Below are positions 44,332 through 52,228 of a DNA stretch of 64,000 nt, piece after piece (the stretch's first letter is position 1; each line of letters opens with the position of its first letter). The stretch is from Butyrivibrio sp. M55. GTDB lineage: Bacteria; Bacillota; Clostridia; Lachnospirales; Lachnospiraceae. Location: positions 62,001 through 126,000 of the forward strand of contig NZ_FPCD01000003.1 in assembly GCF_900116865.1 (NCBI RefSeq). The letters run 5' to 3'. Below the pieces are notes generated by a model. The model searched no databases. It had not been told where the DNA came from and worked only from the letters and a program-made list of their open reading frames with translations. The translations under genes and the position numbers were made by a program.

Positions 44332-44367
44332 AAAATCAGCAGCCGTAAATCTTGGGCTGCTGATTTT
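44332..44367. terminator. Bidirectional terminator between convergent lipoprotein genes
   Basis: Perfect 13-bp arms AAAATCAGCAGCC and GGCTGCTGATTTT with a ten-base loop; T-rich on the right and A-rich on the left. Confidence 0.9.
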
Positions 44368-44378
44368 ATTTTATAAAG

Positions 44379-45392
44379 TTAATTTGTTGTTATTTCTTTA
44401 TACTCAGGAATATTTCCGTTCTTTATCTGCTCAGTTACACCTATTGAAGTAAGCTTCTCTTCTTTCTTCTTCTTGAGTTCATCTATTGTAACAAACTTGA
44501 TATCCTTAAATGAATCCATTACGGTCTTGTGAGGGCTGTCTGTATAAAGGTTCGGAATATCCACAGGCTCATTTGTTTCTGAATCACATACAAGATATGA
44601 ATAGTACTCTTCTGCTCCTGCCGCTTCTTCGGAACGCTCAAGTCCCAATGTATAAACACAGATCAGTCCTTCATATTCCACGCCACTGAAGTCATCATGT
44701 TCCCTGAAATCTGCAAACTGCTCGATTCCAATCTGCTCTTCTTCGTAATAACCAAATTTATATTTTCCGTCAGCATCTATGCAAGCCGCATCACTGACAT
44801 GAAGGGTAGCACCACCGCTGCCTCCGCCTGAAATAAAGCCAAACTCGTTAATATTCGTCTCGCTTCTTGCCCATTCAGCATAAGCATACACAACCTGAAG
44901 TTTTGAATCGATTTCTTTGATAATAAGCGTCACTTTGCTTCCGGGCTCTATAAAAGGTCCCTGAATACGAAGCGCCATTTCTTTTACCCCATCTGCTCCG
45001 CAGTCTATATACGCATACTCCATGGATTCAACGCCATTATCGTAATTCTTATTGAGCTCATCCTTAAGCTCGGAAAGAGTATATTCTTTATCTGTCGGAA
45101 TACTTCCTATAACATCAAGCGCATAATCATCTGATGAATCCTGCGGATTATCCGCGAAATTCTTAAAGCTTATAGTGTTTTTTCCCTCAACAAGGGCATC
45201 CAATGCCGCGCTGTCTGCCGCTTCAGCTTGCACATTTTGTTCTGCAGAAGCCGCATCACTTGCATCTTCTGTCTGACTGTCGGGCGATGCCGACGCACCC
45301 TCCAGCATGCTTTTTGCTTCATCAACAGGTGAACATCCGGCCATGACTACCGCCAACAGTCCTGTCATTACCATTAGATTAACTTTTCTCAT
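44379..45392 (-). CDS. Cysteine-containing lipoprotein of unknown function
   Basis: A 337-aa lipoprotein with lipobox VMAGC near residue 20, then a Ser/Ala/Asp/Glu-rich spacer to about residue 70. The body contains a Gly-rich loop ISGGGSGGATLHV and four cysteines (YIDCGAD, AACIDAD, LICVYTL, LVCDSET). I recognise no family. The start at 45392 follows GGAGGAGAA. It lies 20 bases after the polyferredoxin gene and is probably the last gene of the redox-lipoprotein operon. The paired cysteines make it a possible client of the TlpA-like protein. Confidence 0.8.
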   Translation of the reverse strand: MRKVNLMVMTGLLAVVMAGCSPVDEAKSMLEGASASPDSQTEDASDAASAEQNVQAEAADSAALDALVEGKNTISFKNFADNPQDSSDDYALDVIGSIPTDKEYTLSELKDELNKNYDNGVESMEYAYIDCGADGVKEMALRIQGPFIEPGSKVTLIIKEIDSKLQVVYAYAEWARSETNINEFGFISGGGSGGATLHVSDAACIDADGKYKFGYYEEEQIGIEQFADFREHDDFSGVEYEGLICVYTLGLERSEEAAGAEEYYSYLVCDSETNEPVDIPNLYTDSPHKTVMDSFKDIKFVTIDELKKKKEEKLTSIGVTEQIKNGNIPEYKEITTN

Positions 45393-45412
45393 TTCATTTC
45401 TCCTCCAAAAAC

Positions 45413-46378
45413 TCATCCTATTCCCATACACTCGTAGCACAAGCGGATTGCCTTGCTCTTTATATCATGGAATCCTTTACTGTTTAGCCCGACAACAATA
45501 AGGATCACCGCAAGCACTATAAAAATAACCTGCAATGATCTCTTCTTCCTGTCAATTCTACGAATGCCTATATGTATTGCGTCTACAGGGCAATGCCTTA
45601 TACACTCACCGCACTGTATACACTCTCTGTCACAGATTTTTTTTACATCCATCTTACAATTTCTGACGCACGCATCGCAATGAATGCATTTTGCTTCATC
45701 AACCTGCACTCCAAAGAACGAAACCGGTTGAAAAAAAGAATATATTGCACCAAGCGGACAGATAAACCTGCAAAAGCCGCGATAGGCAAATATGCAGATT
45801 ATAATAATTGTTAATAATAGCACGACTTTCCAGCCAAACAAAATCCCGATAAGGGAACGCAATTTCTTTTGCATAAATGTAAGTGGAATCCCCGCCTCGA
45901 GCGTGCCTGCAAGGCATATATATTTACAAAAACCGGGCGCTGAATAAAATATGGGAATCATGACTGCAAATAGGACAAGCAAAACATATTTTATACAGGT
46001 AAGCCCTCGCGTGGTCTTACTCTTTTTAAGTTTGGGCGTAGGTATCTTGTGTAAAAATTCCTGAATCATCCCAAACGGACACAAAAAGCCGCAGATGAAT
46101 CTTCCGAGAAATAATCCCATAAGTAAGAGCGTTCCAATGATGTAGTAGGGAAATTTATATCTCGAAGAAACAAGAGCAGTCTGAAGGCTCCCAAGCGGAC
46201 ACGAAGCAATCGCTCCGGGGCAGGAATAACAATTCAGCCCCGGAACGCAAACTCCCTTGCTGTTGCCTTTCCAGATTGTTCCGGTTGCAAAGCCCTTCAC
46301 GTTACAATTATATAAAACGGCTGTAATCAACTGCACATAGCGTCTTGAAAACTTCTTTAAATGCTCTCCAACTTTCAT
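45413..46378 (-). CDS. Membrane polyferredoxin (NapH/MauN-like 4Fe-4S protein)
   Basis: A 321-aa integral membrane protein with about five transmembrane helices and many cysteines. N-terminal CVPGLNCYSCPGAIASCPLG, two CxxxCP motifs of the Fer4_5 type (FICGFLCPFG, FCRFICPLGA), and two classical 4Fe-4S ferredoxin motifs (CIHCDACVRNC and CIQCGECIRHCPVDAI). Such proteins pass electrons across the membrane. It is 22 bases downstream of the TlpA-like gene, which suggests it reduces that protein, taking the place of CcdA/DsbD, none of which is present. The ATG at 46378 follows GAGGGGCAC. Confidence 0.9.
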   Translation of the reverse strand: MKVGEHLKKFSRRYVQLITAVLYNCNVKGFATGTIWKGNSKGVCVPGLNCYSCPGAIASCPLGSLQTALVSSRYKFPYYIIGTLLLMGLFLGRFICGFLCPFGMIQEFLHKIPTPKLKKSKTTRGLTCIKYVLLVLFAVMIPIFYSAPGFCKYICLAGTLEAGIPLTFMQKKLRSLIGILFGWKVVLLLTIIIICIFAYRGFCRFICPLGAIYSFFQPVSFFGVQVDEAKCIHCDACVRNCKMDVKKICDRECIQCGECIRHCPVDAIHIGIRRIDRKKRSLQVIFIVLAVILIVVGLNSKGFHDIKSKAIRLCYECMGIG

Positions 46379-46400
46379 GTGCCCCTCATTTCTTATCACG

Positions 46401-46940
46401 TCAGTTCATGCACGCATCAATTGCGCCCTTGTACTCTTTATACTGAGTATCGGCATCCTGTGCTCCAAGGAATATCTTTTCTATAACGCCGTTTTTAATA
46501 ATAAGAGTGTAAGGAATACCTTCTGAGGGATATTTTGCCCCTATAGTTCCGTCTTCATCATAAGCAATCGGGAACGTGAATCCATGATTTTCTACAAGTG
46601 CATCGACAGTTGTTTTGTCTTCCTCACAGTTTACACACAGAATCGAAAGATTTGAATATTCATCTTTCTTAAGCATATCAAAAGCAGGCATCTCTCGCAT
46701 GCAAGGGCCGCACCATGATGCAAAGAAATTGAGGATAACGACATCATCTTTGTGATCTGACATTTTAAACTCAGATCCGTCTACGAGCGTTGCTGTAAAA
46801 TCAGGAGCCGCATCGCCTTCTTTCAGACCTTCTCCAACTTCCATAGCTTCTTGCTCACTCGCGGCACCGCAAGCAGTTAAAGATGATAAACAAATACTAA
46901 TTGCAAAAACAAAACCAAATAACTTTCTGTATTTACTCAT
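46401..46940 (-). CDS. TlpA/ResA-like thioredoxin lipoprotein
   Basis: A 179-aa lipoprotein (lipobox LTAC near residue 24) with a thioredoxin fold of the TlpA/ResA group. GDAAPDFTATLVDGSEFKMSDHK is the usual start, the redox motif is ASWCGPCMREMP, and the cis-proline is in EGIPYTLII. It has extra cysteines (ILCVNCEED and a C-terminal DACMN). Predicted role is thiol-disulfide exchange outside the membrane. AAGGAGGATCG precedes the ATG. It lies between a lipoprotein gene and the polyferredoxin gene in one operon. Confidence 0.93.
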   Translation of the reverse strand: MSKYRKLFGFVFAISICLSSLTACGAASEQEAMEVGEGLKEGDAAPDFTATLVDGSEFKMSDHKDDVVILNFFASWCGPCMREMPAFDMLKKDEYSNLSILCVNCEEDKTTVDALVENHGFTFPIAYDEDGTIGAKYPSEGIPYTLIIKNGVIEKIFLGAQDADTQYKEYKGAIDACMN

Positions 46941-46969
46941 TATTTCGATCCTCCTTTGCTTTGTTTACT

Positions 46970-47932
46970 TTATCCTACATGCAGATCATTTTCAAATAGA
47001 TCCTGTTCGTTCACTCCGTTACTGGAATAAAAAACTCCATTTTCATCAGGCTCAAATGGAAGATATCCCAAGAATTCACCACTCTTTGAATTAAATCCCA
47101 TAACGTTCTGCTTTATTTCACATGGATAGATTGTTTCTCCGGCCTTGGCAGTCTTAGGCGCATCTCCCGATTCATCGGTAAATGTAACATCTTTTTTCAA
47201 TATCAGACCGCCGTCAGATTCAGTAATAATGGGCCGAAGCTTTTCAGTCTTTTCTTCCGTTGCAAATCCGTCATCACCATATGTATAGTTCTTAGTGCAG
47301 ATCCAGCTTCCAAAAATATCGTATCTCTTTGCAAGGACTATCTTATCAGCATAAATGCAATAAGTTGAAGAATCTGTTTTCTCATCGTAATTACTATCTA
47401 CTCTCATATAATCATCAAGCTTATCGAGCTCTTTCATAGAACCATTGTCCCACTTATAAAGCGTTACTGTTCCGTAGTATGCATCTCCATAGTTTTCCAA
47501 TATAAGATAATCCGCGCCGGTTTTATGGACAAATAACGCATCTGCGCCTCCGAACACAATATCGCCATCTGCATAAACCTCAACATCTATAACCTGCTCA
47601 TTTATTTTCATCTTGCAGGTTGTATCTTTAAACTCAAAAAGAAGTGTATCCTGCTTGCCATCATTTCCAAGGTCTACTTCTTTCTTTTCATTCTCTTTTA
47701 ATTGTTCGTAATAGAATTCACTGTCATTAGCAGCGCTGTCTGTTGCATCTGCCGCTGAATCCGCCTCCGATGATGCATCCGTAGCACCGGATATTTCTAC
47801 TTCGGATACTTCCGCTGTGCTCTCTTCTTGCTGTTCACCGATGCCAAGATTGCTCATATCAATCGGAGTACATCCGACAAAAAACATCGATACAAGCGGA
47901 ATTGCCATACATACCAATTTACTCTTTTTCAT
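46970..47932 (-). CDS. Cysteine-containing lipoprotein of unknown function
   Basis: A 320-aa lipoprotein: lipobox FVGC near residue 21, Ser/Ala/Asp/Glu-rich spacer to about residue 70, and a beta-rich body starting EKKEVDLGNDGKQDTLLFEF, with FG-GAP/VCBS-like strands. The mature part has four cysteines (TTCKMKI, STYCIYA, SWICTKN, YPCEIKQ). I do not recognise the family. GGGAGAAAAA precedes the ATG. Its stop is 29 bases before the TlpA-like gene. The start of its spacer is strikingly like that of the lipoprotein at 44379, suggesting a paralogous lipid-anchor cassette. Confidence 0.8.
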   Translation of the reverse strand: MKKSKLVCMAIPLVSMFFVGCTPIDMSNLGIGEQQEESTAEVSEVEISGATDASSEADSAADATDSAANDSEFYYEQLKENEKKEVDLGNDGKQDTLLFEFKDTTCKMKINEQVIDVEVYADGDIVFGGADALFVHKTGADYLILENYGDAYYGTVTLYKWDNGSMKELDKLDDYMRVDSNYDEKTDSSTYCIYADKIVLAKRYDIFGSWICTKNYTYGDDGFATEEKTEKLRPIITESDGGLILKKDVTFTDESGDAPKTAKAGETIYPCEIKQNVMGFNSKSGEFLGYLPFEPDENGVFYSSNGVNEQDLFENDLHVG

Positions 47933-48016
47933 TTTTTCTCCCTTTCTCCCTTAGGTGTGTTGGTCGGATTACATTATTCAGTCTTCACTTTTCCAACACA
48001 TAAATATTTTACTTTT

Positions 48017-48997
48017 TTACATTGCAGTGGGGAACTTTAATTCCGTTCCCTTAGGAATTATCTTATTTACCGACTTGGTAATACTAAGCGTAGCACCATC
48101 CCATCCATAGGTAATCTTACCTTCAATACCTGATTGTGCCTTAAAATCAATTGTTGTATCGTTGATAAGAGGGTCGTATGCAAGCTGCCCTACTTCTTTT
48201 CCGTCTACAACTACTGTTATCGCAATTGAACCGCCTTCCATTCCTTCAGATATATCAAGCATGCCGCTGTCGCTCACATATGCATTATCCATGAAATATC
48301 TTTTTGGCAATTCGTAATTATCACCTTTTATGTCAGAAAGAGTCTTTGCCAGCATATAGCAACGATTCTTCAAAAATCTTGCATCCAATTCGCTATTTTG
48401 CATAGGTGCCCATGAGCCTTCCTCATATTTAAGGACTTCGTAGCAACGATCAAAATCAGCTTGCCATTTTTTCTGTTCAGCCTGAATCTCTTCTTTTTTC
48501 GATGCGTCGGCTTCTTCAAGAGCTCTTTTCAAAAGACTGTCAAGTTCAAGTTCCCATGTATACGGCTCAGCTCCGCTTACAACATTCATCCCCTGCTGAC
48601 CCAGATCTCCGTCGAAATGATATCCGGTATAATAATTTGCAATCTTTTCTATTCCCTCTATTTCTTCAGCAATTGATTTGCTGTTCTTAATTACTTCATC
48701 AACTTTAGATTTTACAATATCTTCATCATACTCCGATTCATCGAAGTCTGCTTCGACTTCTTCTCCATCGCCCATGATTTCTTTCCAGTTCTCTTCCCAC
48801 TCATCTATAGGAACCAGGGACGCATCTTCTGTTGAAGCCTCCGGCGTTGTGTACTCCGCAGAAGCATCTGCTGAAATCACTTCTTTTCCGATTGATTCAG
48901 CCGGACTTACAACCGCATTGGAAGCACCCGCTCCGCAGCCCGTCACCGTCATGCATATGCACGATAATATTGATGCAGATAAATATTTTTTAGTCAT
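48017..48997 (-). CDS. Lipoprotein with LprI-like (DUF1311) domain
   Basis: A 326-aa lipoprotein (lipobox VTGC near residue 19) with an acidic spacer. Residues about 150-235 resemble the lysozyme-inhibitor LprI N-terminal family (PF07007): an EQKKWQADFDRCYEVLKYE helix, GSWAPMQNSELDARFLKNRCYMLAKTL, with the paired Cys that form the family's disulfide. A C-terminal beta domain follows (GKITYGWDGATLSITKSV). It may protect peptidoglycan or bind a wall enzyme, which is inference. The start at 48997 follows AGGAGTAATATT. It may lead the redox-lipoprotein operon; the gap to the next gene is 84 bases. Confidence 0.75.
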   Translation of the reverse strand: MTKKYLSASILSCICMTVTGCGAGASNAVVSPAESIGKEVISADASAEYTTPEASTEDASLVPIDEWEENWKEIMGDGEEVEADFDESEYDEDIVKSKVDEVIKNSKSIAEEIEGIEKIANYYTGYHFDGDLGQQGMNVVSGAEPYTWELELDSLLKRALEEADASKKEEIQAEQKKWQADFDRCYEVLKYEEGSWAPMQNSELDARFLKNRCYMLAKTLSDIKGDNYELPKRYFMDNAYVSDSGMLDISEGMEGGSIAITVVVDGKEVGQLAYDPLINDTTIDFKAQSGIEGKITYGWDGATLSITKSVNKIIPKGTELKFPTAM

Positions 48998-49089
48998 AAT
49001 ATTACTCCTATGTTGATTACGTGTATTAGTTCTGTTAGTACAGTATAATTCCAAAAGCTCTTTTTGTCAAAATTATTTGTAAGTAAAAG

Positions 49090-49128
49090 GAGCCATACGC
49101 GAATTTTAGGCATTTTCGCGTATGGCTC
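49090..49128 (-). terminator. Terminator of the sdpRI-like operon
   Basis: Perfect 14-bp arms GAGCCATACGCGAA and TTCGCGTATGGCTC with an eleven-base loop; on the minus strand followed by CTTTTAC. Confidence 0.75.
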
Positions 49129-49146
49129 GTCTCTTAAAAATCAAGT

Positions 49147-49839
49147 TTAGTTTTCTTTCTTTTCATCTTTGTATACTTTATACGCATAAGCAAAACTTGC
49201 AACACCTGCCAAGCATATATATCCCACCGAAAGCATTGTTGCCACAAACGAACTTTTCATTAGCAATGCAGTGATGATTGAAAGAACTCCGGCAATAATA
49301 AATGTTACACCTCCGAAATGATTACTCTTTCTCCAAGTAGTGTCATTATACATGCTCCAGCTTACTCTAACTCCGACCGTTCCGTTGATTCGTGTTTTGG
49401 GCATGACATTTCCCAGCCAAATAAATAGCACCCCCATCATTATTACTGACACCTTCCCGATATCAACTACTTGCTTCGCTGCTCCTAAGATAGCTCCTTT
49501 ATACTCACCCAATAATATAAATCCCTGCAATACAGTAAACATTGTAGCCATTCCCACACCAACATAACTGATTACCCTAGCGTTAGATTTTGCCTCAGCA
49601 CATTCTTTTTCATCAGTGCTTTTTAAAGCCTTTTTCTCATAATAACCAATGCATATTGTCCAGATAAAAGACATAAATAGAATAAGAATTGGAAAGATAA
49701 GATTTTCATTTTTAGACCCCCATCGTGTAACATTTCCCACCGCATCATAATGCATCGGAACTCTTTCAGGAATAAACTGAATCGCAACAGCTGTTCCAAT
49801 CAAAGAAATAAAAGAAATACTCCACATTAGTTTTTTCAT
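49147..49839 (-). CDS. sdpI: SdpI-family membrane immunity/signal protein
   Basis: A 230-aa membrane protein of the SdpI/DUF1648 type with about six transmembrane helices. The N-terminal DUF1648 motif is IPERVPMHYDAVGNVTRWGSK, and the SdpI signature is IWLGNVMPKTRINGTVGVRVSWSMYNDTTWRKSNHFGG (here indicated by its ends). In Bacillus subtilis SdpI gives immunity to the SdpC toxin and sequesters SdpR. Its ATG overlaps the sdpR stop (ATGA). No sdpABC toxin genes are in the window, so it may be a stand-alone immunity or envelope-stress module. Confidence 0.9.
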   Translation of the reverse strand: MKKLMWSISFISLIGTAVAIQFIPERVPMHYDAVGNVTRWGSKNENLIFPILILFMSFIWTICIGYYEKKALKSTDEKECAEAKSNARVISYVGVGMATMFTVLQGFILLGEYKGAILGAAKQVVDIGKVSVIMMGVLFIWLGNVMPKTRINGTVGVRVSWSMYNDTTWRKSNHFGGVTFIIAGVLSIITALLMKSSFVATMLSVGYICLAGVASFAYAYKVYKDEKKEN

Positions 49840-50105
49840 TGCTTTCCACCTCCAAACTGTCCAATCCACAAAATCAGCTCCTCAAAGACTGTTGCATTGA
49901 TCTCGTAGTAAATATAGTTTTTCTGCTTATACTCCATGATTAAGTCTGCACCTTTAAGAAGCTTTAAATGATAAGACAGTGCCGCCGGAGTTATTTCAAG
50001 TTTTTCCGCAATCTCTCCGGCATTCATCCTGCCATCCTTTAACATCACAAGAATGTCTCGCCGCTGCTTATCGGCAAGCACTTTGAATATATTTGTTTCG
50101 CCCAT
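49836..50105 (-). CDS. sdpR: SdpR-like ArsR-family autorepressor
   Basis: An 89-aa winged-helix repressor. IFKVLADKQRRDILVMLKDGRMNAGEIAEKLEITPAALSYHLKLLKGADLI is the ArsR-type HTH, and the IYYEINATVFEELILWIGQF C-terminus is typical of SdpR. There are no metal-binding cysteines, as in SdpR. It is encoded just before and overlapping sdpI. Its promoter is flanked by two near-identical operators, so autorepression relieved by the membrane protein is likely. Confidence 0.9.
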   Translation of the reverse strand: MGETNIFKVLADKQRRDILVMLKDGRMNAGEIAEKLEITPAALSYHLKLLKGADLIMEYKQKNYIYYEINATVFEELILWIGQFGGGKQ

Positions 50106-50129
50106 ACGTTGCGCTCACTTCCGAATTCT

Positions 50130-50213
50130 ATTTAAAAAGTTTTTTAAATACTATAATCATAGTATGGCCATACAGTTTTCTTCGTCAAGAGCTATTTAAA
50201 ATATTTTTTAAAT
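50130..50213 (-). promoter_or_regulatory. sdpR promoter flanked by twin 20-bp operators
   Basis: Operator 1 ATTTAAAAAGTTTTTTAAAT (50130-50149) and operator 2 ATTTAAAATATTTTTTAAAT (50194-50213) are near-identical inverted repeats 64 bases apart. Between them, on the minus strand, lie -35 TTGACG (50183-50188) and -10 TACTAT (50159-50164) with an 18-base spacer. A perfect palindrome GTATGGCCATAC (50162-50173) overlaps the -10 and spacer. Confidence 0.7.
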
Positions 50214-50331
50214 TCTCATATTATGGCGTTTGCTTGCCTTCCTGCATCAATATTTCAGCATTCTCGTTACGGTGGATTGATAACAGGCATTCAGACTGAT
50301 ACACTTAAAGTGCAAAAAGGAGGCTGTAATC

Positions 50332-51225
50332 ATGGATAAAATGAAAACCGGCGCTCTGATTAAAGAAGCAAGAATTAAAAAGAATTATACGCAAAGTGAA
50401 CTGGGCGATTTACTTGGTGTTAGTAATAAAGCTGTTTCCAGATGGGAAAAAGGAGAAAGTTTCCCTGACGTTGGATTGTTGGAGAATCTGGCAACTACTC
50501 TTGATCTACGAATTCAAGAAATTGTTACCGGAATCAAAGACGAACACGATGAAACTGCATTGATTGAGATTGTCAGAGCCGCAAAGCTTCAACAACGCGA
50601 GAATAAAAAGAAAAATATCAGGCACTGTTTACAAATCGTGCCCATTCTTTGTTGCATATTATCCGGGGTTTCAGCGCTTGGAAATAACAGTTTTATCTTT
50701 GACAGTAAACCCACTTGGGAATATGTACTATTTATGGTAATTACATTTATTACGGTAGTGATCGTCTACTCCTCAAATCAACAATCCCATGGCAATTCAA
50801 ATATGTTTTCCACAATTTCAAAGCTAATTTCAACACTTACCCTCATAGGAAGCACTTTATCAACGTGGATCATCATGTTAAAGACCGCAAATGGCTCAAT
50901 CCCTTTCGGAATGGAGCCATCATCAATAGGACCATTTCTGAATAACATCCTGATAGTAACGTTCACAATAAACCTGATATTACTGATTATCCAAATGTAT
51001 CGATATGAAACTCACGACGATGCCGTCCATTGGGGATGGTTCATTTCCATCGCCGCAATTTATCTGACTACATTATACGGAGATTGGATGCATAACATGA
51101 ACACTTTTCAGGGTGCAGCAAAGGATTTTGCCATTAGAACCTCGATTGTGGTTATTGTTACTGGGATTACAAAAATCATTTCTTTTTCTACTTCTTTTAC
51201 CCATAATTCCCCTAATCTCTCATAA
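50332..51225 (+). CDS. XRE-family regulator with C-terminal membrane domain
   Basis: A 297-aa protein. Residues 5-65 form an XRE HTH (IKEARIKKNYTQSELGDLLGVSNKAVSRWEKGESFPD), and residues about 98-290 contain six predicted transmembrane helices. Membrane-bound XRE regulators of this shape are common in clostridia and their signals are mostly unknown. AAAAAGGAGG precedes the ATG. It is divergent from sdpRI and its last 14 bases overlap the convergent LysR gene. It may sense an envelope state together with the sdpRI pair, but this is speculation. Confidence 0.85.
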   Translation: MDKMKTGALIKEARIKKNYTQSELGDLLGVSNKAVSRWEKGESFPDVGLLENLATTLDLRIQEIVTGIKDEHDETALIEIVRAAKLQQRENKKKNIRHCLQIVPILCCILSGVSALGNNSFIFDSKPTWEYVLFMVITFITVVIVYSSNQQSHGNSNMFSTISKLISTLTLIGSTLSTWIIMLKTANGSIPFGMEPSSIGPFLNNILIVTFTINLILLIIQMYRYETHDDAVHWGWFISIAAIYLTTLYGDWMHNMNTFQGAAKDFAIRTSIVVIVTGITKIISFSTSFTHNSPNLS

Positions 51226-52087
51226 TAATTTCAGCCAAAGCTTTTATTGCTTTGTTCTGTTTTTTATCCTTATGTATTAAAACCTGTGAATACACAGGAA
51301 AATCTTCCCCCTTCCATGTAAGGCGCTTGAGTTTGCCTGTTTTTATTTCATTTTCCGAAGTAATATCCGGTATAAACGCTACGCCTAATCCGTTGATTGC
51401 AAATTGTTTCAGTATTTCTTTACTACTTGTTTCCAGAACTATATTCGGAGAGATTTCATGCCTATCAAGATCAGAAATCAACATATGTCTAAAATTACAG
51501 TTATGCCCAGTCAATAAAAGCGGAACATTCTTTAGATCTTTTTCTCGAATAGTTTTATCTGCAACAGGATTTGTTGGTGATGCATAAAAGCCCAGGCTTT
51601 CCCGTTTCTTATGCAGAATTTTAACCCTTTCATCCTCAATTAGCGGATTTAGCGTATATACCATATCAAGCTCTCCCTTCTGAAGAAGCTCAGGAATATC
51701 ATCATGCGTAACAAACTGTATTCTAATTTCTGTTCGCGGATTATTCTTGGTATACTCCATCAAAATTCGTGGGAATCTACTTACACAAAGAGACTCAGAC
51801 ACGCCTAATTTCAATACGCCTGCAGGATTATTTTCATCTGTTACATCAAGACGAATTTCTCTCTCTAACTGAAGCATCTTCTCTGCATATGCTATTAGTC
51901 GTTCTCCCGATGAGGTAATTGAAATAGTTTTTCCAAGACGCTCAAACAACACACATCCCAGTTCATCCTCCAACTGCTTAATCTGCGTTGTAACAGTAGA
52001 CTGCGCATACCCCAGGCTACTTGCCGCCGCAGAAAAACTTTTCATTTCTGATATTTTCAAAAAAGTACTTAACTGTGTAATTGTCAT
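51212..52087 (-). CDS. LysR-family transcriptional regulator
   Basis: A 291-aa LysR-type regulator. The N-terminal HTH is MTITQLSTFLKISEMKSFSAAASSLGYAQSTVTTQIKQLEDELG, and the C-terminal periplasmic-binding-like effector domain starts near residue 90 (GVLKLGVSESLCVSRFPRIL). The start at 52087 follows GGAGATTACGT. LysR regulators usually control a divergent gene; here the divergent promoter leads into a short terminated transcript rather than a protein gene. The effector is unknown. Confidence 0.92.
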   Translation of the reverse strand: MTITQLSTFLKISEMKSFSAAASSLGYAQSTVTTQIKQLEDELGCVLFERLGKTISITSSGERLIAYAEKMLQLEREIRLDVTDENNPAGVLKLGVSESLCVSRFPRILMEYTKNNPRTEIRIQFVTHDDIPELLQKGELDMVYTLNPLIEDERVKILHKKRESLGFYASPTNPVADKTIREKDLKNVPLLLTGHNCNFRHMLISDLDRHEISPNIVLETSSKEILKQFAINGLGVAFIPDITSENEIKTGKLKRLTWKGEDFPVYSQVLIHKDKKQNKAIKALAEIIMRD

Positions 52088-52129
52088 ACGTAATCTCCAT
52101 ATTAAATAATTTACAAAAACATATACTCC

Positions 52130-52158
52130 TTGACACATATGATACTTCGTTATAATAT
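52130..52158 (+). promoter_or_regulatory. Promoter of a candidate small RNA, divergent from the LysR gene
   Basis: TTGACA (52130-52135), then TATAAT (52151-52156, 15-base spacer) or TAATAT (52153-52158, 17-base spacer). It starts 43 bases from the LysR start, where a LysR box would lie. Confidence 0.6.
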
Positions 52159-52162
52159 ATCA

Positions 52163-52228
52163 CCATAGAAATGTGGTTTTGTGCCGTACGGTTTAATACC
52201 TATGCGGGGTACTACGTTTCTTTTTTTA
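52163..52228 (+). ncRNA. Candidate small RNA with intrinsic terminator
   Basis: A short transcription unit: a promoter immediately upstream and, about 50 bases later, an intrinsic terminator. GAAATGTGG (52168-52176) pairs over nine positions (two G-U) with CTACGTTTC (52212-52220). An inner stem pairs GTGCC with GGTAC around a loop with CGTACGG. A run TTTCTTTTTTT follows. The predicted RNA is about 65 nt. Its 3' end is antisense to the stop-codon end of the gene at 52212. I do not recognise the RNA family. An alternative is a leader whose downstream gene has been lost. Confidence 0.45.
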
